From NCBI GenBank assembly GCA_951799405.1, contig OX637363.1:6448001-6512000 (forward strand): DNA of 64,000 nt, given 5' to 3'. The notes beneath the pieces are model-generated. The model did not search any database. It was not told the DNA's origin and worked only from the letters and a program-made list of their open reading frames with translations. The DNA is from Agapetus fuscipes. Lineage: Eukaryota > Arthropoda > Insecta > Trichoptera > Glossosomatidae. Position 1 is the first letter of the stretch. Every line of letters starts with the position of its first letter. The translations under genes were made by a program, and so were the position numbers. Shown here one piece after another: positions 30,767 through 40,689 of this stretch.

Positions 30767-31127
30767 GTTTAATTTTTCCTCAATGTTGCGTTTAACCCAC
30801 CCGCGTTCACTCCCCACATATTCGCACTATCAATGCTCCATTGTTAACCCTTGTGTGTAATTGCGTTATAACTTATGGGCCCTCTCGTAGTTCGACTCCA
30901 TTTGAAGCGTTTATCGGCGCTCTCGCCATTGTGCCACGGAGCCGCCAACCCTTTCTGCGCGCGGAAAAGGGTTCGGAACCCGAATTCACTGTCGACAGCA
31001 CTTAACTTTGCCCTCTACTACAGATTTGAATATGTTTGTAGGAAAATAATACGTGTTTCGATTTATTGCAATCGGATTAAAAGGTTTTTGAAGTTTACAA
31101 AATATTTACTTTTTTTGGCAGTTAATA
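30767..31127. other. no feature recognised
   Basis: GC-richer than its surroundings near 30,900-31,000, with no credible ORF. Confidence 0.4.
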
Positions 31128-31243
31128 CCTGTGAGGCTGGCCCCCTTACCCGTAAAAATAAATAGGTCCCAAATTGTCACATACGACCCCTACGGCGATG
31201 ACGCAGGCAAGAAGATACACTATATGTGTAGCTTAGTTGCGTT
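31128..31243 (+). mobile_element. T2 SINE, 3' end only
   Basis: GAGGCTGGCCCCCTTACCCG to TAGCTTAGTTGCG. Confidence 0.75.
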
Positions 31244-31472
31244 TAATACTTAACGTCCAATGGTATTTTTTTTTAAGATGTCCAAGAGGCTGAAATCGGT
31301 CAAACTAACTCCATATTTGTTTTATTAACGAATAAAAAAAATATATGAGTAGACTTAAACAGTGTTTTTTCGGATGTAAAAAAAATGTCCTATGGTATTG
31401 TTTATTTTATTATTATTCAGTCTTGAATATATCTCTTTCATATAATCTTTGTTTCATTTAGTTAATTCTTGT

Positions 31473-32205
31473 CTTGTCTTGTATCCTGCCGCCTTTCCTC
31501 TAGGGGTGGCCAGTACCTCCACACAAGTGCCTCCACTTGACTCTGTCCTTGCATACTTCTTTCATCTCATCTAATTTCATCACTCTTTTCATGCATGCTC
31601 TTCTCTTGTTTCCACTCTGTAGATTCCATTCATTCGCAATCTCATTTATCTGATCAATCCATTGTTTCCTAGGTCTTCCCCTTCCACGCTTACCTGTTAC
31701 ATTCCCTTTATACACTCTTTTTGTCAGTCGGTCTTCATTCATCCTTTCAATATGTCCAAACCATCGCATCACACTTCTTTGAACTTTCACTTTCACGCTT
31801 TCTTTTACTCCGCATTCATTTAGAACCCATTCGTTTCTCACTCTATCTTTCAGTGTTTTTCCTGTCATACTTCTCAGATGGGCCATTTCTACGGTGCATA
31901 CCTTATTTACTTCTCTTTCATTCAACGTCCATGACTCGCTTCCATACATCAGGGTCGGCAACAAAATACAATTGTGTACCGCCATTTTCATTTTCTTTGG
32001 TATCCTTTTATTCTTCGCTATTCTACCAAACGCTCCTATCACGCATCTTCCTTTGCTGGCACGCTTCTCTAATTCTTTCGTCATCTTACCATTCGCCTCA
32101 AACTTACTTCCTAAATAGTCAAACTCATTCACTACTTCAACTTTTATTCCATTCAAATTAATTGTAAGTTCCTCACATACTTCATTCCTGTCAAATTGAA
32201 TATGA
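31473..32205 (-). mobile_element. RTE-a LINE, C-terminal half (best copy)
   Basis: Antisense frame ending at 31,500 encodes LTINLNGIKVEVVNEFDYLG, SKFEANGKMTKELEKRAS, LLPTLMYGSESWTLNERE, VMRWFGHIERMNEDRLTK, GRGRPRKQWIDQINEIANEW and terminal CGGTGHP. It starts just after where the YADD box would be, so it is truncated inside the RT domain. The tail is (ACAAG)n. Its first 20-odd codons in the same frame belong to neighbouring DNA. Confidence 0.85.
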
Positions 32206-32207
32206 TT

Positions 32208-32474
32208 ATTTTTGTTCCTTGACTTATAAGCCAGTATGAAGCTGACCACCCATTTACTCATACTGTAAAAATGGTTCACTCTGCAAATGTCACCCTTATT
32301 TCAAGGAAGGTCGTCAAGACTTGCAGGGGGTATGTTCATTTGAGATTAAGTTTTTTTGTTATAAATCATATGTCATAAGCATGTGTAAGCGCGAACTTAT
32401 ACGTGTCTGCTTATGGGAATGCATGTAATATAAATCTGAAATGAAATATATCTTTGCAACTTAGATTACAGTTA
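32208..32474 (+). repeat. RepA, full length
   Basis: TTCCTTGACTTATAAGCC to TTGCAACTTAGATTACAG. It has an extra ATTTACTC in the 5' part. Confidence 0.85.
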
Positions 32475-32765
32475 TTAGAATGGTAGAGTTTTAATGTTGA
32501 ATTGAAAGTAGGCAACCATTGTATGTTTAAATTGATGGGTAGTACATGGAAGGTTTCAGTATTTGTTTTCCATAAATCGTTCGCTTAGAGGTCCGCTTTT
32601 TCCGTCTTCCAGGAATTGTAAACTTTCGGTCCGGCCATTACGTTCAAGGATCGTGATAGGGGATAAGGTCAGAGGTGGCCAAAAGTTTCAACAACAAAAA
32701 TAAAACAAATTTATTATAAACCTATTCTAAAAAAAATATTTATGTCTTACAAAATAGAATTCATA

Positions 32766-33276
32766 ATTCATAAGGTCTTTATTGTTTTTATCAATATGTA
32801 CAAAGTATTACAATAAAAATAAATTTTAAAAATCTAATTACAATAAATACTCCCCAAAGTAAGCATAGCTTGTGTTTTGGGGAGGATTCCAACTTATCTT
32901 AACTTAAAATTAATCACTTAATAGATAAAAATCATAAAAAACAAAAATAATAAATACACCATTTAGTCATTTACTCAGCAAAAACAGAAAGACAAAAAAT
33001 AAAATAAAATAACATAAAGAGGTAACATGTTTAAATAGAAAATACAGAAATAGGAATTACATATATACACATATGTATATATATGAAAAAAATAACAAAA
33101 ATAATAATGATAAGAATAATATACAAAAAACCAATTAAATATAAACACTCAACTATTTACACCTCCTTCAAATATTTGCTGATCATGTACTTAATGGCCT
33201 TAGGATCTGCGTGCTTATCATGCTTATACCTGGAAAAAAGTGCATTGTACCACCTTACACCCAAATAATCGTAGTG
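32766..33276 (-). mobile_element. possible LINE or gene 3' end, AT-rich UTR
   Basis: The minus strand at 33,158-33,298 reads HHYDYLGVRWYNALFSRYKH then DKHADPKAIKYMISKYLKEV and stop, about 46 codons, followed by roughly 400 bp of AT-rich sequence with AATAAAGACC near 32,775. The GVRWYN...KYL pattern resembles the extreme C-terminus of some non-LTR polyproteins, but it could be a decayed host exon. Confidence 0.35.
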
Positions 33277-33337
33277 ATGTTGGCCGGAAAGCTTGGGTCA
33301 CATTTTGAGAAATGACTACGCACCATATTTTTGGGAA

Positions 33338-34004
33338 ACACTGCTCCAATGGATTCGAACTTATTATTTCTAGATTTCAAGTCAAGTCATGACTGGTCCG
33401 TAGTTTAGTAGTTAACACTTCTGACTCGTAAATGGTTGTGGGTTCGAATCCCGGCGGAGCACAAAAACATTTGCCCTTCGCTGGGTTGAAAAATTCATTA
33501 ATCTTTACCAAAGACCGGTCATTAAAAAGTCCATCCAGCCTTACAGCAACTGGGTATTGCTTGAGAATTGGCGCTTTTTAGCGAAAACCAAGCTCGTAAA
33601 AAGTCCGGTCGATAGCTCAGTTGGTAAAATGCTTGCATTTCATGCCGAGAGCAAGGGTTCGAACCCCACCGAGAGTGTCAGAAATGATTCCCGTTTCCGT
33701 GTATATTTCAAACCCAAAATAAATACCGGCAAGGTGTACTCAGCCTTCACAAGAAATAAGAACCTGTTCCGCCGAAAGCTAGGAAACTCCCACTTCAATT
33801 AAATGTGGTCGGTGTGATGTAAAAATAAATAGGTCCCGATCGCCACATACGACCCCTTCAGGGTTAACGCAGGCAGGGAGTTACACTATATCTGCAGCTT
33901 AGTTGCTTTTTTTTAATGTGAAAAATGTGGATGTTTTTTTATATTTTTCATGCGAAACACTGCTCCAAGGGACTGGAACTCAGTATTTCTAGATTTCAAG
34001 TCTG
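33338..34004. repeat. about 50-bp direct repeat flanking an SINE dimer
   Basis: GAAACACTGCTCCAA...GTATTTCTAGATTTCAAGTC (first copy with one difference) occurs at 33,338-33,385 and 33,954-34,004, on both sides of the T1a copy. A third copy of the motif precedes another T1a at 19.63 kb. Confidence 0.55.
33391..33911 (+). mobile_element. T1a dimeric SINE (intact dimer)
   Basis: T1 head (TAGTTTAGTAGTTAACAC, GGTTCGAATCC), T1 body, then a T2 head with good boxes (TAGCTCAGTTGG, GGTTCGAACCC), T2 body and GCTTAGTTGC end. The best example of the two-tRNA arrangement. Confidence 0.8.
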
Positions 34005-34214
34005 AAGCAATTACCGGTACGACGCAACCACTGGATTCCATGCTTGGACTCTAGCATCCCCTCATCCCAGAGCTCTCTGCAGTTTCCAGGAGCAGTTGGC
34101 TGATCTAGAAGTCCCTTTGTGCGGCTCTAATGTGTATCGTTTGGCAATTCGATGCCCACTGGTCTGGTGATTTCCCTGCATTTACTTGCCAATCATTGAC
34201 TCGATCTAAATCTG

Positions 34215-34392
34215 AAGCTGCGGCTGTATGTGTGCCATCTTCCCACTAGGGGTGGCTAGAGCTTCTGCAGAGTTGCATAAATTGCTTTTCACCCTTTAAT
34301 TTCTTCACTCTGCATTTTCCTTTTTTTTCACAAATTTGTCAATGCGATCAAGCCATACGTTGTTCAGTCTTCTTTTTGTACCTACATATTAT
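34215..34392 (-). mobile_element. RTE-c LINE fragment, diverged
   Basis: CCACTAGGGGTGGCTAGAGC block with short antisense coding remnants. Confidence 0.5.
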
Positions 34393-34542
34393 ACCATACA
34401 TGCGTACTTTGAACAAAAAAGCTGTAAAGAAATGTATGTAAACTTTTTTTTTTTTTTAAATAGATTTGTGAAAAGAAATGCATTTCACCAATCTTTTCTG
34501 CCTAGCCAGAAACGGGTATTAATATAATTTATTAATAATTCA

Positions 34543-34808
34543 TTGTTTTTTATTTTAATAAATTATTTATTAATAATTACCCAATAGCATCTGTTAAACC
34601 AGGGTCAAAGTCATGGTCAAATGACCCAGGATTGTTTGTTGTTTTTTATTTTAATAAATTATTTATTAATAATTACCCAATAGCATCTGTTAAACCAGGG
34701 TCAAAGTCATGGTCAAATGACCCACCCAGGCGGGGATCGAACCAACGTTGTTCTATTACAAACACGCTAGAAATATTATCCCACTTGGCCCCCTCGGCCA
34801 ACACCGAC
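34543..34808 (-). mobile_element. third SINE family, tRNA(Leu/Ser)-like head, tail duplicated
   Basis: Minus strand: box A TGGCCGAGGGG, box B GGTTCGATCCC, then GGGTCATTTGACCATGAC...ACCCTGGTTTAACAG and an AT-rich tail. The last 96 bp are tandemly duplicated (34,543 and 34,639). TGGCCGAG is typical of class II tRNAs. Only copy in the window. Confidence 0.65.
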
Positions 34809-34822
34809 TATATTAACAATTT

Positions 34823-34974
34823 AAAATCAAACACAATTTGTATATGGTTACGGGGCGAGTAAAAATTAATAATGTACGACCGGTTTTGAAAACAATGTTT
34901 CCATCTTTCGAAACCTGTCGTACCTTATTAAATTTTACTCGCCCCGAACCATATACAAATTGTGTTTGATTTTT
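34823..34974. mobile_element. palindromic MITE (P5)
   Basis: 64-bp arms (34,823-34,886; 34,911-34,974) starting AAAATCAAACACAATTTG, with one or two mismatches. The loop is 24 bp. No ORF beyond read-through. Confidence 0.7.
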
Positions 34975-35537
34975 GATTTTTAATATGAAAGGTTACAAAG
35001 TGAATGCCTCATCAATTAATGATATTTGTTATTTTGTTTCAGGTGAGCCATCTTCTTAAAATAATGTATTTTATAAAACGGACTGAAAAGCAGTCCCTCC
35101 AACGTTTGGTAAGTGTCATTTACTTTTGAGCTCAACAATTGCTTTTTACGCATTTTATCTGCAATATAACCATTGCAAAATTGTCTTATTTATTATGGTA
35201 TAAAATTGTAAGGTTATTGGTTGCATGAAAGTCCGCAACCTAGAAAGAAAAAATATTTTTTATGGTTTGTGTATTAAGACTGTGAAAATTCATTGTTAAT
35301 TATTTTTATATAAAAAAATATTGTTGACATATATTTTAAATACCTTATTATGATCCATAAATAAACCGAAAACGTTAGTAAATACAGGTATATATGAAAG
35401 TATAATTAACGAGTGAAATCAAGCAGTGTGTCAAAAAAATATAACTTAGGAACAAAATGAGCTTTGTAAAAAAAAATGCCCGTATTTTCTTTGATTTAAC
35501 AAGACTCAAATTATATTCTGTTATTAATAATAGTAAT
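34975..35537. other. AT-rich unique DNA with candidate micro-exon
   Basis: Apart from the splice-like block at 35,043-35,108, nothing is recognised. Confidence 0.4.
35043..35108 (+). CDS. candidate 66-bp internal coding exon
   Basis: Acceptor TGTTATTTTGTTTCAG ends at 35,042 and donor GTAAGT starts at 35,109, both strong. The 66-bp interval is open in only one frame (22 codons, VSHLLKIMYFIKRTEKQSLQ and RL), phase 0 at both ends. No neighbouring exon of the same gene was found and the protein was not recognised. It could be a real exon in a TE-rich intron, or chance. Confidence 0.35.
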
Positions 35538-35782
35538 TATATTAATTTTCGGATATTTAACGAACCGTTCGGTGAGAACTTACATTATTCTCTACGTTTC
35601 GTCAGCGACGTAGCCGACGTCTTCAGGAGAACATCCCATCTGTACGGCGACTGAGGATGAACTAACGTCGCTGACGAAACGTAGAGAATAATGTAAGTTC
35701 TCACCGAACGGTTCGTTAAATATCCGAAAATTAATATAATTGTCAAAATGTCAAACGACCGTAATTCTAACTTAAACCTAAC
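35538..35782 (+). mobile_element. Penelope-like palindrome, family M2, with 16-bp target duplication
   Basis: 76-bp arms (35,536-35,611; 35,665-35,740) and a one-sided tail TGTCAAAATGTCAAACGACC. TATTAATAATAGTAAT occurs exactly at 35,522-35,537 and 35,783-35,798. Such a long duplication fits retrotransposition, not cut-and-paste. The minus strand of the loop side reads CUGAAGA, stem CGUCGGC/GCUGACG, AAAC. Confidence 0.65.
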
Positions 35783-35799
35783 TATTAATAATAGTAATT

Positions 35800-36262
35800 T
35801 AAATTAATAATAGTCTGTAATATTCTGTAAAGTATGTACGCTGGAAATGAAGCATTTGAGAAGCATGACAGGAAAAACTCTGAGGGATAGAGTTAGGAAT
35901 AAATGAGTAAAAAAATAATATAATTTGAAAGAGGATGTGAAAGTTAAGGTACAAAAGAATGTGATGAGATGGTTTGGGCATGTGGAAAGAATGAATGATG
36001 ATAGACTGACAAAGAATGTATGCAAAGAAAGTGTGAAAGGAAAAAGAGGGAAGGGACGACCGAGAAAAGTATAGAGTGATCAGATTGAGGAGATTGTGAA
36101 AGAATGGGATACACAAAGTGAGCGTAAAAGGAGAAAATGCATGAAAAAGGTGATGAATATGAATGAATTGAAAGAGGTATGTTAGGATAGGAAAAAATGG
36201 AGGCAGCTCTTCAGAGTCTTTGACCACCCTTAGCGGAATGGCGACGGAGTTACAGTTACAGT
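35800..36262 (+). mobile_element. RTE-c LINE, C-terminal remnant in sense
   Basis: With several stops it reads KYVRWKXSI-type start, MRWFGHVERMNDDRLTKN, GKRGKGRPRKV-stop, then KKVMNMNELKEVC and ends GGCGACGGAGTTACAGTTAC, defining the RTE-c tail. Confidence 0.7.
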
Positions 36263-36369
36263 CATAGTATCGACTTAATAAGTAGGACACTTTCTACGGG
36301 TTTTCATTTTCCTTTTGTGTACATTAAATTGTAATTTACAATGTCAACTTAAATTAGAAAATGTAAACA

Positions 36370-36600
36370 AATAGTAAAAGTTCGCTAGAGCTTTTTATCG
36401 AAACCTCCAGCTCAGTCGTTACGTAGATGTTTTAAAAGCGATTTTCGTATCGGGGCTCCCGCTCGCCGTTACTCGGCGTCGTTATCGTTAATTCCGTTAA
36501 AATATTATTAAGCGCAAGCGTCGTTATGATATAGTAACGACCCCGCTAACCGTACCCGCGGTAAATACCTCACTATAATGTCTGCTGATAGCAACAAGTC
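36370..36600. other. CpG-rich patch
   Basis: Unusually dense in CG dinucleotides (around two dozen in about 220 bp, counted roughly by eye) against an AT-rich, repeat-rich background. No ORF and no known repeat. It could be regulatory. Confidence 0.35.
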
Positions 36601-36697
36601 ATAGAATCTAGACGCGGGATTGTACTATTTTTTACTTATATTGGTTAGTGTGAGTCTGATTACCTGTATTGTAGAATCGAATCACTTTTGCCAATGA

Positions 36698-36866
36698 TTT
36701 AATCTATAATCTAAGTTGCAAAGATATATTACATTTAAGATGTATATTAAACTTATTCTCACAAGCAGACACGTTTAAGTTCGAGCTTAAACATGCCGCA
36801 TGGATACCCACAATATAAAACCCAATTTCTAACGAACATAAGCCCTGCAACTCTTGCTGACCTTCA
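36698..36866 (-). repeat. RepA, 3' part
   Basis: Tail TAATCTATAATCTAAG to CTCTTGCTGACCTTC. Confidence 0.8.
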
Positions 36867-37007
36867 AGTCGGTTCAAGAAAGTTGTATAATTATCAGAAG
36901 TTTTTTGCTTAGCGCAATATTTTGACAAACCACTTTAAGGGGGCTTTACATCGTTATTGATAAAAAAAAATGTCAACAGTAAAAAAACAAAATACAAGTT
37001 ATGCAAA

Positions 37008-37166
37008 AAAAATGTGAGCGCGAACTTACACGTGTTTGCTTGTGATGCATTAAATATGATTAGTAAACGTATGTATATGTATCTCTGCAACTAAGACAAT
37101 GGATAAAAATTAAATATGTTAATTAAACGTATATATATCTCTGCAACTTAGACAATGGATAAAAAG
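37008..37166 (+). repeat. RepA 3' end with a tandem duplication
   Basis: GAGCGCGAACTTACACGTG to the tail. The last 55 bp or so (TTAATTAAACGTATATATAT...CTTAGACAATGGATAAAAA) are present twice. Confidence 0.65.
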
Positions 37167-37389
37167 TGAGTTAAAAACTCGTCGCAACTTTTGCCAATTT
37201 TCAATGCTAATCAATCGATTGTTTCATAGTCTTCACAAATAGGCCACTTTTTCTTTGTCCCACCCACCCATTCATAAAATCAATAATCGATTAAATAAAG
37301 CTTGTATGTACCTACAGTCGTAAAATATGACAGGCATTTTAAGTTCGGTATTTATTCAGTAAATGCCCCGACCCAACTACCTGCCAGGG

Positions 37390-37451
37390 TACAAGACGGC
37401 TTTTCGTGAGACAGGCTTCAGTTGCGTTCCGAACGCCGTCGAGGGAGGTCC
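37390..37451 (+). promoter_or_regulatory. candidate Inr + DPE core promoter
   Basis: TTCAGTTG at 37,417-37,424 matches the insect Inr TCAKTY with A+1 at 37,420. GGTCC at 37,447-37,451 matches the DPE consensus RGWYV at exactly +28 to +32. No TATA lies 30 bp upstream, as usual for DPE promoters. The surroundings are CG-rich (CCGAACGCCGTCGAGG) and free of recognised repeats. Confidence 0.4.
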
Positions 37452-37731
37452 TTCGCGCGCCTTGCTCCCAAAAAAACAACCCTTATAACATCGAAGCACG
37501 AAAAACGGCAAAATAAAAATCTATTCAAAAAATACAAAAATCGACAGACTTAATACAAGTGATTTTTGTAATAGTGTATTTAGTAAATTTAAAAACCTTT
37601 TTTCGTTTTGTTTTTTTTTTTGTGAAATTCAAGTGTTTTCTTTTTGTTTGAATGGTGACAGCAAAATATTTGTGTTTCTGGTATTTTTTTTAAGTAAATA
37701 AATTAATGTTTTTATGTAGGTACATTGATGG
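37420..37731 (+). other. candidate first exon (5' UTR plus ATG)
   Basis: From the Inr to a consensus donor GTAAGTTTG at 37,732. The last bases are ATTGATGG, so translation could begin at ATG 37,728 and continue in phase 1 in the next exon. An upstream ATG (37,652) gives only a 13-codon frame. No downstream exon was recognised, so this remains a prediction. Confidence 0.3.
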
Positions 37732-37737
37732 GTAAGT

Positions 37738-38697
37738 TTGTTTTCTGTTAGTAACAAGGAATTGATAAAAAATATTTAAATTTAATTTAATTAAAAATAC
37801 ACGGTTGATTCTCAAAGGATCCTTACATTTCATGAATGGAGACTTAATTTGAAAGCTTTTTTTAATCAAAATAAAATTGTTGATTTGATATATAAATGAA
37901 CAGTTTTTAGTTAAATTATTTACAAAAATATTATTGTTGTTTACTTAATACGTGAAAAATATACTCGTATGTTTTTTACATGTCGGTACTAGTTTTTTCT
38001 ATTTAAAATATTTTCTTACTTTGAATTCAATTGATACATAGATAAATTTCCAAAAACTCCTGAACGAAGTTCTGGGGTTTTTCATTGAAAATAATTATAC
38101 TCTGTGGATTTTCATTAATATTATATTATTATCATATTTTTTAAATTCGTCATTTTATAATAAATATTGTATTCGCTTTTCTATCAAAAAACTACAAATG
38201 TTAGTAACTACTTCAAAACAAAATATTTATCCTACTACAGTATCATTACTAATTAAAATTGGTGTATTTATGAATGTTATTCCGCTTTACAAAATGAAAA
38301 AGATATGATACTTTTACCATCATTTCCTAGAATAGGGGTGACATTCTTACAGATTACAGTAGTCCAATAAAGTTTCGACCTACCCTTATAGAATTCAACA
38401 TCACATCTTTTTTTTCACGAAATTATACGTGAAAGAAATTCCCGAGAAACGGCACGTCCTTCCGGAATTTTTATAAGTCCATATTTTGAACGAAAATACG
38501 GGACAGCGATTGGAAAATATATATATATGCCCGCCATCCAATCTGTTGCTCCCCCCAATGTTTTTTTCCACTTGGCTTACTTATTTTTTTCGGGATTTCT
38601 TTCTCCCTGGCGACATTTTCTTTATGAATTTCTGGTATTCCTTCATTACCATATCAGGACTCCGTGTATGGGAGGATGACAGGGTTGACAAAACACA
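37738..38697. other. AT-rich unique DNA
   Basis: No repeat family recognised and no long coding frame. It may be first-intron sequence if the promoter upstream is real. Confidence 0.4.
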
Positions 38698-39240
38698 TTT
38701 TTTTTTTTTGGTGCACAACAGATTGCCCTAATAACAGTGCACCCTCACAGCCATCAACAAGCTGCGAGGAACTCTTTCACCATACTATTGAAGGTGTCTA
38801 AATTACATTGAAATATGTCTATTTTTGACTCGTTAATGAGTTTGACACTCCAATTTAAAGGATGATGTGCAAAGACATCAGTGCGGCTCATTGGTACATG
38901 AAAAAAATCATGACCTCGCCCCCGATTATAGTAATTTGTTACAAACAACCTGACACCCTCCAACAGGGTGGGACTGTCTATTAAACCATTGATGACTTTA
39001 TAAGTGACTTTATAAGTGTTGCGCCTAGTTTCCAAGCTCCTGAAACCAGTTTCCTGAAGCAGGTCCTCATGGTGCATGAACTGAGGGTAATTTCCCTGCA
39101 TCCTCATGAGGAGGTACATTAAGAAACTTCTTCTGGAGCTGCTCTAACATATTTATGTACTTCCGCTATTGAGGTGTCCACACCTCAACAGCGTACTCTA
39201 AACATGAAACAATAAACTTGCAAAAACTAAATTGTAGGTA
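38698..39240 (-). mobile_element. non-LTR LINE with poly(A), C-terminal remnant
   Basis: Minus strand: FCKFIVSCLEYAVEVWTPQ, stop, INMLEQLQKKFL, then after a shift RSLETRRNTYKVTYKVING, LIDSPTLLEGVRLFV and FHVPMSRTDVFAHHPLNWSV, with the frame ending at 38,754 and an A-tract at 38,698-38,712. The pattern (LEY..VW..P, LE..Q..FL, RR) is the region after the RT domain in Jockey/R1-type elements. Clade not settled. Confidence 0.7.
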
Positions 39241-39243
39241 ATT

Positions 39244-39602
39244 CTAATCTAATCTAATCTAAATGTTGGAAAGATAAAATGTATCATTTGGGATTCACAT
39301 TGTATGCATTTTCACAAGCAGACACATGAGTTCGCGCTTAAACATGCCGCATGTGGACTTACAATATATAAACCCAATCTCAAATGAACAGAATCCCTGC
39401 AACTCTTGCCGATCTTCCCTGAAACAGGGGTGACATTGGCAAAGTGAACCATTTTTACAGCATGGCTGGTCAGCCGCATACCAACCTATAATTCAAAGAA
39501 CAAATCTAACTAATTACATTCTTAAAATCACAAATAAATATTTGTATAAACATAAAATAAAATGTAGAATACAAAATTAAAATTTAAAGAACCCTACTCC
39601 AG
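39244..39602 (-). repeat. RepA with RTE-d UTR linker
   Basis: (TAATC)n tail, RepA to ATAATTCAAAGAAC, then about 100 bp of linker as in the RTE-d copies. The matching coding end lies at 40,034-40,139, beyond two later insertions. Confidence 0.75.
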
Positions 39603-39766
39603 GGCTAGAAGTCTCATCACCACGGTAATTCTTACCTACCGAATATCGGTAATATTTGTATGACAATCAGCTGTTCACTTGCGGCCATCTATGATTGACA
39701 GGTCTCCATACAAATATTACCGATATTCGGTAGGTAAGAATTACCGTGATGATGAGACCTCCAGCC
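39603..39766. mobile_element. palindromic MITE (GGCTGGAGGTCTCATCA ends)
   Basis: About 60-bp inverted arms around a short loop. It interrupts the RTE-d copy between linker and coding end. Confidence 0.65.
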
Positions 39767-40017
39767 TTCCTTGACTTATAGGTTGGTATGAGGCTGACCA
39801 CCCATACTGTAAAAAATGGTTCACTTTGCCAATGTCATCCCTGTTTCAGGGAATGTCGGCAAGAGTTGCAGGGCTTATGTTCATTTGAGGTTTGGATTTT
39901 ATTTGTAAGTACACAATCAGCATTTGTAAGCGCGAACTACACGTGTTTGTTTGTGGGCATACATCTGAGATCTTTGAATGAATATATCCTTGCAACTTAG
40001 ATTATAGATTATAGATA
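39767..40017 (+). repeat. RepA bounded by a 16-bp target duplication
   Basis: GATGAGACCTCCAGCC is present exactly at 39,751-39,766 and 40,018-40,033. This fixes the mobile unit at 251 bp, from TTCCTTGACTTATAGGTTGG to ATTATAGATTATAGATA, without any RTE coding sequence. It landed in the right arm of the MITE. Confidence 0.9.
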
Positions 40018-40033
40018 GATGAGACCTCCAGCC

Positions 40034-40139
40034 ATGGCCGCCAACATTACAGATCAACCGCCATTTCCCTCTGTCCTTACATACTTCTTTCATTTCACCT
40101 TCTTCGTACAAGCTCTCCTTTTATTATGACTCTGGATAT
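40034..40139 (-). mobile_element. RTE-d LINE coding end
   Basis: ATGGCCGCCAACATTACAG to TATGACTCTGGATATG. 5' edge at the hairpin again. Confidence 0.7.
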
Positions 40140-40461
40140 GACCCACCTTAATATTTTGAAACTTGCCAAAAGATTGTGTCAACCCTGCTCCATCCAACGT
40201 TTATTCTGTTTTGTATGTTGAATATGTGTTTTTTCTTCTCCTCTAATGTACGGCGCCCTTTGATGTAAACTCACATTGATTTTGTGCGAATGAGAATTTT
40301 ACGCACCGATGTGCGTCTTAACGCAGCGCTCTAGAAAATTGAAAACGTTTAAATGTTTGCATGTACTTGTAAGCTGATTAAGTGAATTTAGTACATGTGA
40401 AGGATTTCATTTGAATATGCTTGTGAAATAATCATACCGTTTTTTTTTTTGTACCCCAAAA
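40140..40461. other. no feature recognised
   Basis: No family match or credible ORF. Confidence 0.4.
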
Positions 40462-40552
40462 GATGGTTCACTTTGCAAATGTCACCCCTATTTCAGGGAA
40501 GTTTGATAAAAGTTGCAGGGTAAATGTTCATTTGAGGTTTAGATTTTTATAG
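40462..40552 (+). repeat. RepA, central fragment
   Basis: GATGGTTCACTTTGCAAATG to TTTGAGGTTTAGATTTT. Confidence 0.7.
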
Positions 40553-40689
40553 AATCGATTGAATTGAGGTTGATTGAATCACCCCTCGCTGAGCGACAGA
40601 TGCACCGCTTACCAACAATCTCCTCAACCTCACACAGTTTAGTCAAATAAGACGGGGCCTTAGCACCGACGATTGAATTGGCACTCGTA

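Noticed and set aside
35799..36290. 163-codon minus-strand frame
   Set aside because: Antisense of a sense-oriented RTE-c remnant. The real but decayed coding sense is plus.
39788..40000. Recurring 60-70 residue ORF beginning MRLTTHTVKNGSLCQ
   Set aside because: Present only in young RepA copies and broken in most others by substitutions and shifts. RepA is UTR sequence.
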